This document shows, piece by piece, positions 9,274 to 18,100 of a DNA stretch of 47,605 nucleotides. The notes under the pieces are model-generated. The model was not told the origin of the DNA, made no database searches, and saw only the letters and a program-made list of their open reading frames with translations. Origin of the DNA: Candidatus Poribacteria bacterium (GTDB lineage Bacteria; Poribacteria; WGA-4E; WGA-3G). The stretch covers positions 1 through 47,605 of the forward strand of contig JAJECK010000007.1 of NCBI GenBank assembly GCA_022822085.1. Direction: 5' to 3'. A program made the translations under genes and the position numbers. How positions within the stretch are numbered: the first letter of the stretch is position 1; each line of letters begins with the position of its first letter.

Positions 9274-10149
9274 ATGAATAACTATGCAAAGTTAACTTTA
9301 GGGCGTGGTTTGCATCATATTACAAATTCATTGATAAGTATTATGTGTGTGCTTATGTGTATAGCAGGCTGTGGAAAGGCACGGAGTGTCACATCCACTA
9401 CCGGGAAGGTGGAATGGGGCTACGAAGCAGAAAATGGACCAGACGTTTGGGGGCAGCTCAGCCCCGAATACTGTTTGTGTGCTGAGGGGAAACACCAATC
9501 GCCAATTGATCTCATGAATCCCACACCAGCAAAACTTCCGTTTATTCCGTACAACTACTATCCAACAAGCTTGAACCTCCGCAACACTGGCCATACAATT
9601 GAAGTTGCATGTCCGGAAGGGAGCTGGATTGAGGTTGATGGCACGCGGTATCAGCTGCTCCAATTCCATTTCCATGCCCCGAGCGAACACACGGTGGACG
9701 GTAAGTCCTTTGATATGGAGGTGCATTTCGTTCACAAAAGTGAGGATGGTATGTTGGTGGTCGTTGGATTGCTAATTAAGAGAGGTCGACACAAGTTTGC
9801 ATTTGACCCTATTTGGTCCCATCTACCCGCAGTCCCAGGTGAAACGCAACGTATTGAGAATATCACTGAGGATGGCAGCTTGATAGTCGATCCTCGTTTT
9901 ATGTTCTCGCCAAATGACCAAATAGAAGATATAGCTCCGTCAGGTTTCGGGAATTACTATCGTTACGACGGTTCGTTGACGACTCCGCCCTGTTCAGAAG
10001 GTGTCAAATGGATTGTGCTGACAACGCCAATTGAGATGTCTGAAGCACAGATCGCAGCATTCAAAACGATTATTGGTGACAACAACCGCCCGGTACAACC
10101 CTTGAATGGACGAAAACTGTTTGTGAATTCTGCCGGAGACGAACGATGA
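9274..10149 (+). CDS. Alpha-class carbonic anhydrase lipoprotein
   Basis: This is an alpha-carbonic anhydrase (reversible hydration of CO2 to bicarbonate). Diagnostic segments are EYCLCAEGKHQSPIDL, the zinc-site pair in QFHFHAPSEH, the third zinc His in MEVHFVHK, and the LTTPPCSEGVKW loop with the Thr that gates the zinc-bound hydroxide. The N-terminus has a hydrophobic stretch ending IAGC, a lipobox, so the enzyme is probably lipid-anchored on the periplasmic side. I start at the ATG at 9274 (291 residues), with AAGGA 14 bases before it. An in-frame ATG at 9223 would only lengthen the leader. The stop overlaps the start of the next gene by 4 bases (ATGA), which suggests translational coupling to the HAD hydrolase. 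Confidence 0.92.
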   Translation: MNNYAKLTLGRGLHHITNSLISIMCVLMCIAGCGKARSVTSTTGKVEWGYEAENGPDVWGQLSPEYCLCAEGKHQSPIDLMNPTPAKLPFIPYNYYPTSLNLRNTGHTIEVACPEGSWIEVDGTRYQLLQFHFHAPSEHTVDGKSFDMEVHFVHKSEDGMLVVVGLLIKRGRHKFAFDPIWSHLPAVPGETQRIENITEDGSLIVDPRFMFSPNDQIEDIAPSGFGNYYRYDGSLTTPPCSEGVKWIVLTTPIEMSEAQIAAFKTIIGDNNRPVQPLNGRKLFVNSAGDER

Positions 10150-10787
10150 TTGCCATAATATTTGATATTGATGGCACCTTGGTCGAAAGTTTCGGTTTTG
10201 ATGATGCTTGTTACGTTGCCGCAGTAAGAGAAGTTCTGGGTGACGTTTACATCCATGACGACTGGAGCCAATACAAAAATGTAACCGACACGGGTAGTTT
10301 GCGACAAATTATGGAAGAGAATAAGATTCAGGAAAAGGAACAAATCAAGGAAGTTCGCACAAAATTCGGCGAATTGATTCGGCAGTATCTTCAAAACGGT
10401 GGCAAATGCCTCCCAAAAGGAGGTGCTATTCATTTGATTAATAAACTTCTCGATGCAGAGGACTATGAAGTTGGATTCGCGACAGGTGGTTGGAGACATA
10501 CCGCGAAAATGAAACTTCAGCACGCAGGATTTAACTTGAAGAATGCGATTTTAACTTCCAGTGATGATGGTGATGAACGCGTGGTAATTATGAAGAAATG
10601 CCTATTGCAGTTAGGTCATTGCTTCCAGCGTGTTGTATACATAGGCGATGCTGAATGGGATATGCAGGCAACTAAAACACTCGGATGGCACTTCATAGGA
10701 GTCGGCTCGCGATTAAAGGGAAAATGCGAATATTGGGTCGAAGACTTCTCAAACTGCAATACATTCATGAAAATGCTATGTGCCTGA
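10146..10787 (+). CDS. HAD-family hydrolase
   Basis: The protein has 213 residues. Motif I is FDIDGTLVE, with nucleophile Asp7 and acid Asp9. Motif IV is YIGDAEWDM, and the motif II region is FATGGW (Thr in place of the usual Ser/Thr-Asn). A helical cap lies between about residues 15 and 90, the class I arrangement of small-molecule phosphatases such as phosphoglycolate phosphatase. The substrate cannot be assigned. It has no signal peptide. Its ATG overlaps the TGA of the carbonic anhydrase gene, so it is translated from the same message although its product should stay in the cytoplasm. Confidence 0.85.
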   Translation: MIAIIFDIDGTLVESFGFDDACYVAAVREVLGDVYIHDDWSQYKNVTDTGSLRQIMEENKIQEKEQIKEVRTKFGELIRQYLQNGGKCLPKGGAIHLINKLLDAEDYEVGFATGGWRHTAKMKLQHAGFNLKNAILTSSDDGDERVVIMKKCLLQLGHCFQRVVYIGDAEWDMQATKTLGWHFIGVGSRLKGKCEYWVEDFSNCNTFMKMLCA

Positions 10788-10834
10788 GAAAGAAACCGTG
10801 CTGTTTATAGCGCGTTGATAATAGAAAACAAACA

Positions 10835-11254
10835 ATGTATTTATATCACGGAAGCAAGCAGCCTTTTCCAAAATTGAGAAAACGCAAGGCTAACGCACCA
10901 CCAGGGAGACCTCCCGAAGAAGCTTTGGAAGCGATCTATCTCACTCCTGATTTTCTCTTTGCATTGGCTTGCGCGGCAAGACCACCCGGCACCTCAAATA
11001 TAGATCTAACAGAACGAACCATTTGCTTTGAAAATCCAGATCAGTTTGAGCCAGAAGAGACAATTTACATCTACTTTGTTGACCCTACAAAAATCTCAGA
11101 GGATAAGAAAATCTACATTGACCCGTACCAGGTTGCTGTGATTGAGGATGAGATAATACCGGACAAGGTTGAAATATATAAGTCTGGTGACTTGTTGAAA
11201 CACTATCGCGTTATCGACGAATGGATTGATACAGATAAAAAAGGATCGGACTAA
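10835..11254 (+). CDS. Small protein of unknown function, possible ADP-ribosyltransferase-like fold
   Basis: The protein has 139 residues and starts MYLYHGSKQPFPKLR, followed by EAIYLTPDFLFALACAA. A Y/H-G-S element followed by a (V/I)Y-T-D-..A element resembles the NAD-binding half of ADP-ribosyltransferase or DUF3990-like folds. I see no clear catalytic Glu context, so the match is only suggestive. The C-terminal half is acidic with short strands (TIYIYFVDPTKIS, KIYIDPYQVAV). It lies 47 bases after the HAD gene. No upstream antitoxin-like partner is visible. Confidence 0.55.
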   Translation: MYLYHGSKQPFPKLRKRKANAPPGRPPEEALEAIYLTPDFLFALACAARPPGTSNIDLTERTICFENPDQFEPEETIYIYFVDPTKISEDKKIYIDPYQVAVIEDEIIPDKVEIYKSGDLLKHYRVIDEWIDTDKKGSD

Positions 11255-11494
11255 TGTATAAATAGATTTTGTGCCGACATTATAGAGGCATTAGAGAAAA
11301 TTTCACATGTTAAGGATGTTCACACCAGTTGCAGTTGTCTGTGATCGGACGATGATTCGGGAAGCAGATGCCCTTCGGCACGCACTTGAAAATTTTAGGT
11401 TACAAGTTGATTTCCACAAAAGCAGCACAACTTGACCCGTACTTTCGCTTCGGAACGAAGATATTTAAACGCTGGACAAAAAAGGAGATAAGTA
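11255..11494 (+). other. Intergenic region with possible gene remnants
   Basis: These 240 bases hold no convincing gene. Two short open stretches in different frames read like protein: one around 11275-11340 (ADIIEALEKISHVKDVHTS) and one from the ATG at 11316 to a TGA near 11434 (VCDRTMIREADALRHALE). Two adjacent frames with protein-like composition could mark one frameshifted, decaying gene. The last bases carry AAAGGAGATA, the ribosome site of the next gene. Confidence 0.25.
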
Positions 11495-12466
11495 ATGTAT
11501 ATTGGAACATACAACGCTATTTATAGGATTGAAGAGAATGGGAACGGTGAACCTGTCAAGGTCTTTGAAGGCACAGATCACCAGGACCTTGATAGAAGGG
11601 GACCTTATTGTGCAATGGTTACGCTGTCAGGAGGACAAGCGGCGGCATGTGCTCTGTCGGATGGAAACCTGCTGGTTATGTCGGAGGATGGTGATCGGCG
11701 AATTTCAACAGGTATAGAGGATCCAATTGCTTCGTTGCTGGTTGTTCGTGAGGATCCGTTGACAATGCTCATTGGAACGGATGAAGGGGCTTATGTCTAC
11801 CGCCTCGTTGGCGAAGAAGGACCGGCTGAAAGGGTCTCCTCGTTTGACGAATTAGAATGTCGGAAAGATTGGTATACGCCGTGGGGAGGACCACCTGCGG
11901 TGCGAACTCTTGCCAAAACCCAAGACGGTTATTGTTATGCAGATATCCATGTCGGAAGTATCATGCGTTCCAGCGATGAAGGGATTTCATGGGAACCCGT
12001 CACGCCAGACCTCAATAAAGATGTCCATCAGGTCGCTACGTGTGCTGCAGACGATAATCGAGTTTATGCGAACACACAGAACGGTGTTTATGTCAGTGCC
12101 GACCGTGGGCACTCTTGGAAGAATCGGGTCGAAGGGTTGCCAGTTCGCTACGGCACCGCTATTGCAGTCCATCCATCAGAACCCGACTTACTGATAGCTT
12201 CAGTTCAGAACGGACCGAGAGGTGGCGGGGCTTGGCTCTGTCGTTCAGACAATGGTGGAGAAACTTGGACTGAACTCAGCGATCAGCTCATGGAATCTAC
12301 TGATCGGATTAGAACGGGGGGTATAGCCTTCACATCTAATGGAACAGCCTGGGCAGTTATCGGTAAGACGTTATACATCGGGCAGGATCGAGCCACAGAT
12401 TGGGAACCTTTCTGGACAGCACCCGACGATGATAATGAATATCCAATACAGACTTTAGCCGCCTAA
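11495..12466 (+). CDS. BNR/Asp-box beta-propeller protein
   Basis: The protein has 323 residues and carries repeated Asp-box motifs (S.D.G.SW type): RSSDEGISWEPV, SADRGHSWKNR and RSDNGGETWTEL. Blades such as GTDEGAYVYRL and VYANTQNGVYV are typical of sialidase-fold or sortilin-like (VPS10) propellers. No signal peptide is seen, and no sialidase active-site arginine triad or FRIP motif is evident. It is more likely a binding propeller or an uncharacterised glycosidase relative than a sialidase. A strong AAAGGAG precedes the ATG. It is followed by the palindrome array at 12528. Confidence 0.75.
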   Translation: MYIGTYNAIYRIEENGNGEPVKVFEGTDHQDLDRRGPYCAMVTLSGGQAAACALSDGNLLVMSEDGDRRISTGIEDPIASLLVVREDPLTMLIGTDEGAYVYRLVGEEGPAERVSSFDELECRKDWYTPWGGPPAVRTLAKTQDGYCYADIHVGSIMRSSDEGISWEPVTPDLNKDVHQVATCAADDNRVYANTQNGVYVSADRGHSWKNRVEGLPVRYGTAIAVHPSEPDLLIASVQNGPRGGGAWLCRSDNGGETWTELSDQLMESTDRIRTGGIAFTSNGTAWAVIGKTLYIGQDRATDWEPFWTAPDDDNEYPIQTLAA

Positions 12467-12527
12467 TATGTACTATAGTATGGACAATTCTTGTCTCGTG
12501 GCAGTTGAGTTTTCAATAGAAAATGCT

Positions 12528-12678
12528 GCACTCCAGCGGAGTGCTATGTCTATAGAAAACGGTCTGCACACATTCTCGCACTCCAGCGGAGTGCTATGTG
12601 TTGGAAATCACGGACCGCTCCGCTGGAGCGGATAGGTAGGCACATAATGCGGCTATAAACGTATTGCTCCGCTGGAAC
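12528..12678. repeat. REP-like palindrome array (four copies)
   Basis: Four related short hairpins occur within 151 bases. Two identical copies, GCACTCC-AGC-GGAGTGC, lie at 12528-12544 and 12578-12594, exactly 50 bases apart. A third in inverted orientation lies at 12615-12631 (CCGCTCC-GCT-GGAGCGG). A degenerate inverted fourth lies at 12666-12678. The loop AGC/GCT and the flanking CTCC/GGAG are constant. Placement between two same-strand genes suggests a REP or BIME-type element or an mRNA-stabilising stem array. Confidence 0.75.
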
Positions 12679-12802
12679 AAAGAGGGTTCTGTTTTGTCCG
12701 TTGTGTCTTGACTTGGTGAAAAAAGTAGTGAACCAATTCCTTATATCAACTCACGTTTGAAAAAATTGTCCAAAGTTTAGTAATATGTAGTAGGTTGAAA
12801 AT

Positions 12803-13168
12803 ATGAATGTCTTAGGAATTGATTTTACATACTTTGCGGTGAGTGATATGCAGAGATCGCTCACCTTTTATCGTGATGTGCTTGGGATTCCGCTGGCTTG
12901 TTTAGTGCATGATGGCACATGGGCAGAATTTGAAATAAATCCTGGGACGCTTGTGTTAGGACAAGATCATGATTTTACATCACCTGGTGGCGGAACAGTA
13001 GCACTTGCAGTTGAAGACGCAAAAGCCACCGTCCAAGAATTAGAACAAGCAGGGATCCATATACAGGCGCCTCTGGGAGAATCCGTAGTATGTTTTTGGG
13101 CGATTGTCGCAGACCCTGATGGCAACCGTGTTATCATCCATCAGCGGAAGGATAAGACAGTTGGATAA
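12803..13168 (+). CDS. VOC-superfamily (glyoxalase/bleomycin-resistance fold) protein
   Basis: This 121-residue single VOC module opens with FTYFAVSDMQRSLTFYRDVLG, the usual beta-alpha start. It continues with GTVALAVEDAKATVQELEQAG and ends with AIVADPDGNRVIIHQR. At the typical metal-ligand positions, the first His is Thr/Tyr (FTYF) and the final Glu after DPDGN is Ile. Classic glyoxalase I metal chemistry is therefore unlikely. It may be a binding protein or need a partner module. No strong Shine-Dalgarno is visible. It is isolated between repeat arrays. Confidence 0.8.
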   Translation: MNVLGIDFTYFAVSDMQRSLTFYRDVLGIPLACLVHDGTWAEFEINPGTLVLGQDHDFTSPGGGTVALAVEDAKATVQELEQAGIHIQAPLGESVVCFWAIVADPDGNRVIIHQRKDKTVG

Positions 13169-13234
13169 ACATGATTGACATAGAGGTTTTTGTGAATAGC
13201 AAAAAATCCGATTTAAACGAATGATTAAATAAAT

Positions 13235-13263
13235 TTTACAATATACGAAATTTGTGGTATAAT
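13235..13263 (+). promoter_or_regulatory. Orphan consensus-like sigma70 promoter
   Basis: TTTACA at 13235-13240 and a perfect TATAAT at 13258-13263 have the ideal 17-base spacing. No coding region follows within 900 bases on this strand. Transcription would enter the palindromes at 13345 and 13419. It could drive a small RNA or simply be a relic. Confidence 0.4.
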
Positions 13264-13344
13264 ATGTCAGGAATTAGATATAAGACTTCAATTATTATTG
13301 CAGTAAGGCAATGCCTCTAAATTGCGGACACGATTCGTCTCGGT

Positions 13345-13368
13345 AGGTGCGGTTTCCTAACCGCACCT
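13345..13368. repeat. Perfect hairpin, 10-base arms
   Basis: AGGTGCGGTT and AACCGCACCT are separated by TCCT. No T-run follows, so it does not look like an ordinary terminator. It opens the repeat-rich gap from 13169 to 14207, which has no confident gene. Its relative at 13419 uses a GGCGAGG stem with the same TTTCC(T/G)AA centre. Confidence 0.7.
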
Positions 13369-13418
13369 AATGCCAATAAAACAAGATAAACCCAGTTAAT
13401 TTGGTATAATCTACTGCT

Positions 13419-13476
13419 GGCGAGGTTTCCGAACCTCGCCAAAGGACCGATTTATTTTCTTAATCTTCATGAAGTT
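13419..13476. repeat. GGCGAGG-type palindrome with flanking arm
   Basis: GGCGAGGTT-TCCG-AACCTCGCC (13419-13440) is followed by AAAGGACCGA and a segment read on the reverse strand as TGAAGATTAAG...CGGTCCTTT. The same arm (GAAGATTAATTTTTTAATTCGGTCC) bounds the large element at 41584. This is therefore a truncated copy of the same dispersed family. Confidence 0.65.
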
Positions 13477-13590
13477 TGTGCTACTTATGTGGCAACTTAG
13501 GTTATAGTAGTATCATCCAATGGATAGAGGGGTGTTGCGACCTTTGTGTGTCGGCTGATGAGAAGCAATTCATTTCATCGGTTTATTCAA

Positions 13591-13652
13591 GTCCCGGCGG
13601 GACGAAAGGTGTATAGGTGTGGACATCTACCAAACACAAGCACCAGCGGTGC
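13591..13652. repeat. Two short palindromes of a REP-like unit
   Basis: GTCCC-GGC-GGGAC (13591-13603) and GCACC-AGC-GGTGC (13640-13652) are each followed by GAAAG. They resemble the 5-7 base stem, 3-base loop design of the array at 12528, especially the AGC/GGC loops. No gene is nearby. Confidence 0.55.
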
Positions 13653-13668
13653 GAAAGCGTGTCGAATT

Positions 13669-13985
13669 ATCAAGCTCACGTTGGGATAATCTTTTTGAAC
13701 TGACACCGATGATCTCTATCCCTATTAGCGGGGGAACGTAAAGACTTAGGAATATCATGGATATATTCATAAAACGGCTCGAAGGGGAAGCACCAGACCA
13801 GTGCCCGAATCTGAGTCACAAGGAACCGAAAAAACCCTCTAAACATAGACGGTACAAGGATCGGGTAATTCCAAAAAGCTGAAAAATAGGGCACAATAGG
13901 GCACTCAACACCAGTCATGCAGAACGCAATTCGTACACTCCCCAAACCCATTTGGTGTTGATTGATAATATAACGTGAGCTTGAT
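13669..13985. mobile_element. MITE-like element, 317 bases with 14-base inverted ends
   Basis: The element is bounded by ATCAAGCTCACGTT (13669-13682) and its exact inverse AACGTGAGCTTGAT (13972-13985). Its left end contains the 32-base segment shared with 24539-24570. A 91-codon open frame on the reverse strand (13676-13951) and a 41-codon forward frame (13757-13882) lie inside. Neither resembles a transposase. A non-autonomous insertion is the best reading. Target-site duplications are not clear. Confidence 0.5.
13757..13882 (+). CDS. Possible 41-residue basic microprotein inside the repeat element
   Basis: TAGGA ends 5 bases before an ATG that opens 41 codons: MDIFIKRLEGEAPDQCPNL at the start and a Lys/Arg-rich second half (HKEPKKPSKHRRYKDR). 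The ribosome site and basic composition are compatible with a small nucleic-acid-binding peptide or a transposase relic. It lies wholly within the 317-base inverted-repeat element and overlaps an open frame on the other strand. Either or both may be spurious. Confidence 0.2.
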   Translation: MDIFIKRLEGEAPDQCPNLSHKEPKKPSKHRRYKDRVIPKS

Positions 13986-14144
13986 CAAAGAATTCAATTT
14001 TGATAGGATAGACGCATTCTCCCCTTGATAAGGGGGGTTAGAGGGTTAGAAGTCGCTATTTCAGTTATTGACCCCTAAATCCTCTTATCAAGGGACTTTA
14101 AAGAGGCATGCGTCCATCCTGTCCTATTATCAAACTCACGTTAT
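13970..14144. mobile_element. Imperfect palindromic MITE-like element, 175 bases
   Basis: The ends are ATAACGTGAGCTTGATCA (13970-13987) and, inverted, 14127-14144, with 16 of 18 bases matching. The interior is itself roughly palindromic: GATAGGATAGACGCATTC near the left is mirrored by AGGATGGACGCATG on the reverse strand near the right. CCTTGATAAGGGG and its CCTCTTATCAAGGG counterpart flank the middle. It shares its left end with the element at 13669-13985, so the two abut or were formed together. Confidence 0.5.
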
Positions 14145-14207
14145 AACCTACAAATATTTTAAATCGGGGTTAGAAACCCTTCCAACAAGAAATGGAGTTA
14201 GTAACTT

Positions 14208-15032
14208 ATGGAGCAGAAATTTACAATAGAACCACCAGGAGAAGTGAAAGAACATCCTTTTCCACCAACCCGTCCTGATATTTCAATAGTTGAAAGTTCG
14301 GATAAAATCTATGAGGTAGATTGTCAGGAGTTGCAGTGGTGGTTTATGATTCCCAAGATGGGTGAACGTTATATGTGGGCAGAATATGATGGTGAAACAA
14401 ACCAGTTGGACGCTGTTACTGAGATGATACCGACAATGCCTGCAATTATACGGGATATTGACTGCGTTGAAATCCAGTTCAAGGAATACCTTGCGAATGA
14501 TTGGCCACCGTCACCGGATTTGATGTATGTTACGATTGATGAAACGCACACAAGATGGATTTCTGTGGTAATGACTTTAGATGGCAAACGGATTTACAAT
14601 TCAGTTGGTGACGAATGGTTTGAAGACCAGTGGGGACCTGATGGTAAACGCCAAATCGTAGATGATGGAAGGTATGAAGTACAACCCGATGGTTCCTATA
14701 AAACCACAGATGGCGTAGGGATAGGTGCTGGCACGTATGATGTGACGATAGGTGAAAGGACCTTTCACTGTCTACGTGTTTTATATCCTGATCTTGATGC
14801 AGAACATGGTGGGGAAATGTGTGAGGTATATATTGAGGAGGGTGGCCGCACTGTTTTCTTTAGACGATATGATGGACGTTATTTACGGGGTGATTTGCTG
14901 AAAAAGTTTCCGAACAATCGTCGTGTGGTGATTGACGACATCACCTATATCCATAGTAATTGCACAGGTTGGTTTCACGATACAATTACGTTGGCATCTC
15001 TTGGTATGACTGGTAATCAACAAATAGAATAG
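14208..15032 (+). CDS. Unrecognised cytoplasmic protein
   Basis: The protein has 274 residues with no signal peptide, membrane segment or repeats. I do not recognise a family. It is acidic and rich in aromatics (QELQWWFMIPKMGERYMWAEY, SVGDEWFEDQWGPDG). Strand-rich stretches include YVTIDETHTRWISVVMTLDGK, GTYDVTIGERTFHCLRVLYP, CEVYIEEGGRTVFFRRYDGR and RVVIDDITYIHSN, suggesting a mainly beta fold. GGAG lies 10 bases before the ATG. It stands between the repeat region and the giant TPR gene, 150 bases upstream of the latter. Codon use matches the neighbours, so it is probably a real gene. Confidence 0.7.
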   Translation: MEQKFTIEPPGEVKEHPFPPTRPDISIVESSDKIYEVDCQELQWWFMIPKMGERYMWAEYDGETNQLDAVTEMIPTMPAIIRDIDCVEIQFKEYLANDWPPSPDLMYVTIDETHTRWISVVMTLDGKRIYNSVGDEWFEDQWGPDGKRQIVDDGRYEVQPDGSYKTTDGVGIGAGTYDVTIGERTFHCLRVLYPDLDAEHGGEMCEVYIEEGGRTVFFRRYDGRYLRGDLLKKFPNNRRVVIDDITYIHSNCTGWFHDTITLASLGMTGNQQIE

Positions 15033-15182
15033 TTTTTATGCAAAATTTGTGATTTATCAACGATGCAGACAATGCTATAGCAGTAAAAGTTCTATCCTAT
15101 CTCATATAAACGTCTCAATATTATATAACCTACATTCACTATTTTCATGTAAGAAATACTTTTATCTCAAGGAGTCTTCCCT

Positions 15183-18100
15183 ATGTTTGCTAAAAAATAC
15201 ACAATCTTGTTTTGTATCATATCTGTTATTTGCTCAAGTCTTTTTATTCCTATGCTGAGTTTTTCACAAGATGAAGCGACTGACGAAAAAATCATTGAGC
15301 GATACAAATTGATGCTCATTCAGAAACCTAAAGAGGGGAGTACTTTTGATAGGCTCTATCAGTTTTATCTTGAGGATGCGGGTTTAGATGCAATGGTGTC
15401 TGATTATCAATCTGAAGCTCAAGCAAAACCTAACAATCCGAACATTCAACTTATCTTGGGGCATATCTACAAACGCCTCGGCAAGGATAAAGATGCACTC
15501 ACTGCGTATCAACGTGCTGTAGAGTTATCACAAAATGATTACTACGCACATTTTGCATTAGGGCAGTTGTACGTGATACTCCGTCAACATGAAGATGCCA
15601 TTAGCGAATTGACGAAAGCAGCATCGTTATCAGAACAAACACAGACTATCTCTCCCGAAGAATTAACAGATATTTACAAGACACTTGGACATGCGTATTT
15701 TAGTCGAGATATGTTAGATGAAGCGATTAAGGCGTGGGAAAAGATCTCGGCACTTGATCCTGATGATATCTTTGCACGGACTGAACTTGCTGACCTTTTC
15801 CGTGAGCAGGAACTTTATCCACAAGCCATTGCTCAATACGAAGCAATCATTAATATAAAGAAAGATGACACATACCGTAAATGCCTAAGTATGCGGGAAA
15901 TTGGTAAACTATATGAAGAATCCGGGGAATATCAAAATGCATTGAAGCAGTATGATGGAGCGTTAGACCTAACCGCACCTGGCAATTGGCTCAGAAAAGA
16001 TCTGCAACAAAGGATCATTGCTATTTATTCGGCTGATGCTAACTGGAAAGACTTAATCGTTTATTATACAGGCAAACTTGCTACAAATCCGAATGATACT
16101 GAAACACTCGGTCTACTTGCTGGAGCGTATATTGAGAATCAGCAGCTTGAGGAAGGCATTGGGACATATAAGAAAGGGTTGACGCTTGCCCCAACAGATA
16201 CGAGTCTTCGGCTTAACTTAATTGGTGCGTTTCGGGATTCGGAAAAATATGAAGATGCGGCTGCGGAATATGAAGCACTTAGTGAACAACACCCTGATGA
16301 CATAGGAATTTATCGTGAACTTGGGAAATTGTATTTGCAGCTTGAAAATGAAGTAAAGGCGAGAGAAGTTTATCAACGTATGATTGATCGTGATCCTGAG
16401 GGTGCTAACATATACATTACTCTTGCTGAGATATACGCTGGACACGAATGGCTTGAAGATGCTGTAGCTGCGTACCAAAAGGCAACCGAACTTGATCCAG
16501 ACAATCTTGATTATATTGAATATTATGGCGAATTTTATTATAGACAAGGAGATCGTAATAAAGCAATTGAAACTTGGAATCGGATGGTTGCGGCAACCAA
16601 AAACAGTGCAGAGAATTACGACCGTCTGGCGCGTCTGTTTGAAACGAAGAAGTTCTCCGATGAAGCGATTGGGGCGAGCAGAAAAGCGGTTGAACTGATG
16701 CCTGAAACTTACCGTTTCAGAGAAGCGTTAGCCAAGCGACTGATGAACGATGGGCAATATGACGAGGCACTTATAGAATACACTGAAGCGTTGAAACTTG
16801 CCCCGAATACGTTTTTTGCTGAACAGATGGACGATAAACTGATTGAACTCTATAAACGACAAGGAACGCTCCTTAAAAAGATAGAGGAAATTGAAACAGA
16901 ACTTGATAAAGCCGGTCTCGCTGATAATGACAAATTTGTACAACAAAAACGGCTTGCAAAGATGTATCTGAAGTTAGGAAATACGACCTACGCGCTGGAA
17001 ATTCTCTTGAAGGCGAAAAAACTGCAGCCCGACGATATAAATGTGAATCGTTGGACAGCGAATGTTTATATCAAACAGGGAAGACGTGATGAAGCGGTTA
17101 CAATCTACCGTCATTTAACAGAGATAGATAACGCCAATGCGCGTGAGTATTATTCTAATATCGCAAATATCCATCTGGAAGCCTTGAATTTTGAGGAAGC
17201 GACTGCGGCAGCGAAGCAAGTCATCGCGCATAGTCCGCGTAATCCGGAGGGGCATCAGTTACTTGCACAAATCGCTAAACAGTCAGGTGATTTCGATTCA
17301 TCTGCGAATAGTTTTAAGCAAGCAATTCGTTTACGTCCAGAAGCGATTGATGTCCGCAAAGAACTTGCTCAACTGTACCATGTTTCAGGTAAATTCAGAC
17401 TTGCAATTGCGCAGTATTGGCGTTGTTGGAACCTAAGCAACAGTGTTAGTGACAAACTGAGTTTCATTAATCCACTTGGTGAAGCATATTATAACTTAGG
17501 TAGGCGTTCGGAACTGGCAGAAAGACTGAAGCAGATGGTGAAATCTAATACATCTGGTATTGTCCCTGTCTTAGCACTTGCTCAGGTCTATCGGAGTGAA
17601 GGCGATCTATCAAGTGCGCGGTTCCAGCTTGCCCGGGCATTAGATCAGCAGCGTAACAATCCAGAACTTTTGTACCAACTTGTTGGAATTAGTTTAGACC
17701 TTGCCGATATTGATGAGGCGTTGAGTTACCAACAGCAGCTTGTCAAGGTAGATCCTGATCCTATACATTTACAAAAACTTGGCGAACTCTTATTTGATGT
17801 TGGGCGCGAACAAGAAGCTGTTCAGACATGGTCAAAAGTGTTGCATCAAAGGAAACATACACTTGATGCGGAAATTAGACTTGCGAAATTACTGATAAGA
17901 CACGGTTTAATGGAGGAAGCTCTCTTTGCTCTTGACAACGCAGCGGAAAAGATATCTGATTCCGATGCTCATATTGGGTTATACCGAATCGGCGCGACAT
18001 TAGTTAACATGAGCGAACCTGAAAAAGCGTTACCATACTTTCGGCGCATTATTGAGATGTCAAAGCCTGTCCTCGAACAGGGTGTGGAACAAGGTGTGGC

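Noticed and set aside
11495-12466. Sialidase function for the Asp-box protein
   Set aside because: Asp-boxes occur in many propellers. The catalytic Arg triad and the FRIP-type motif were not found, and there is no signal peptide.
13676-13951. Open frame of 91 codons on the reverse strand
   Set aside because: It spans nearly the whole inverted-repeat element, is rich in Phe/Pro/Ile without domain features and shares its end with a dispersed repeat. It is more likely repeat-derived than a gene.
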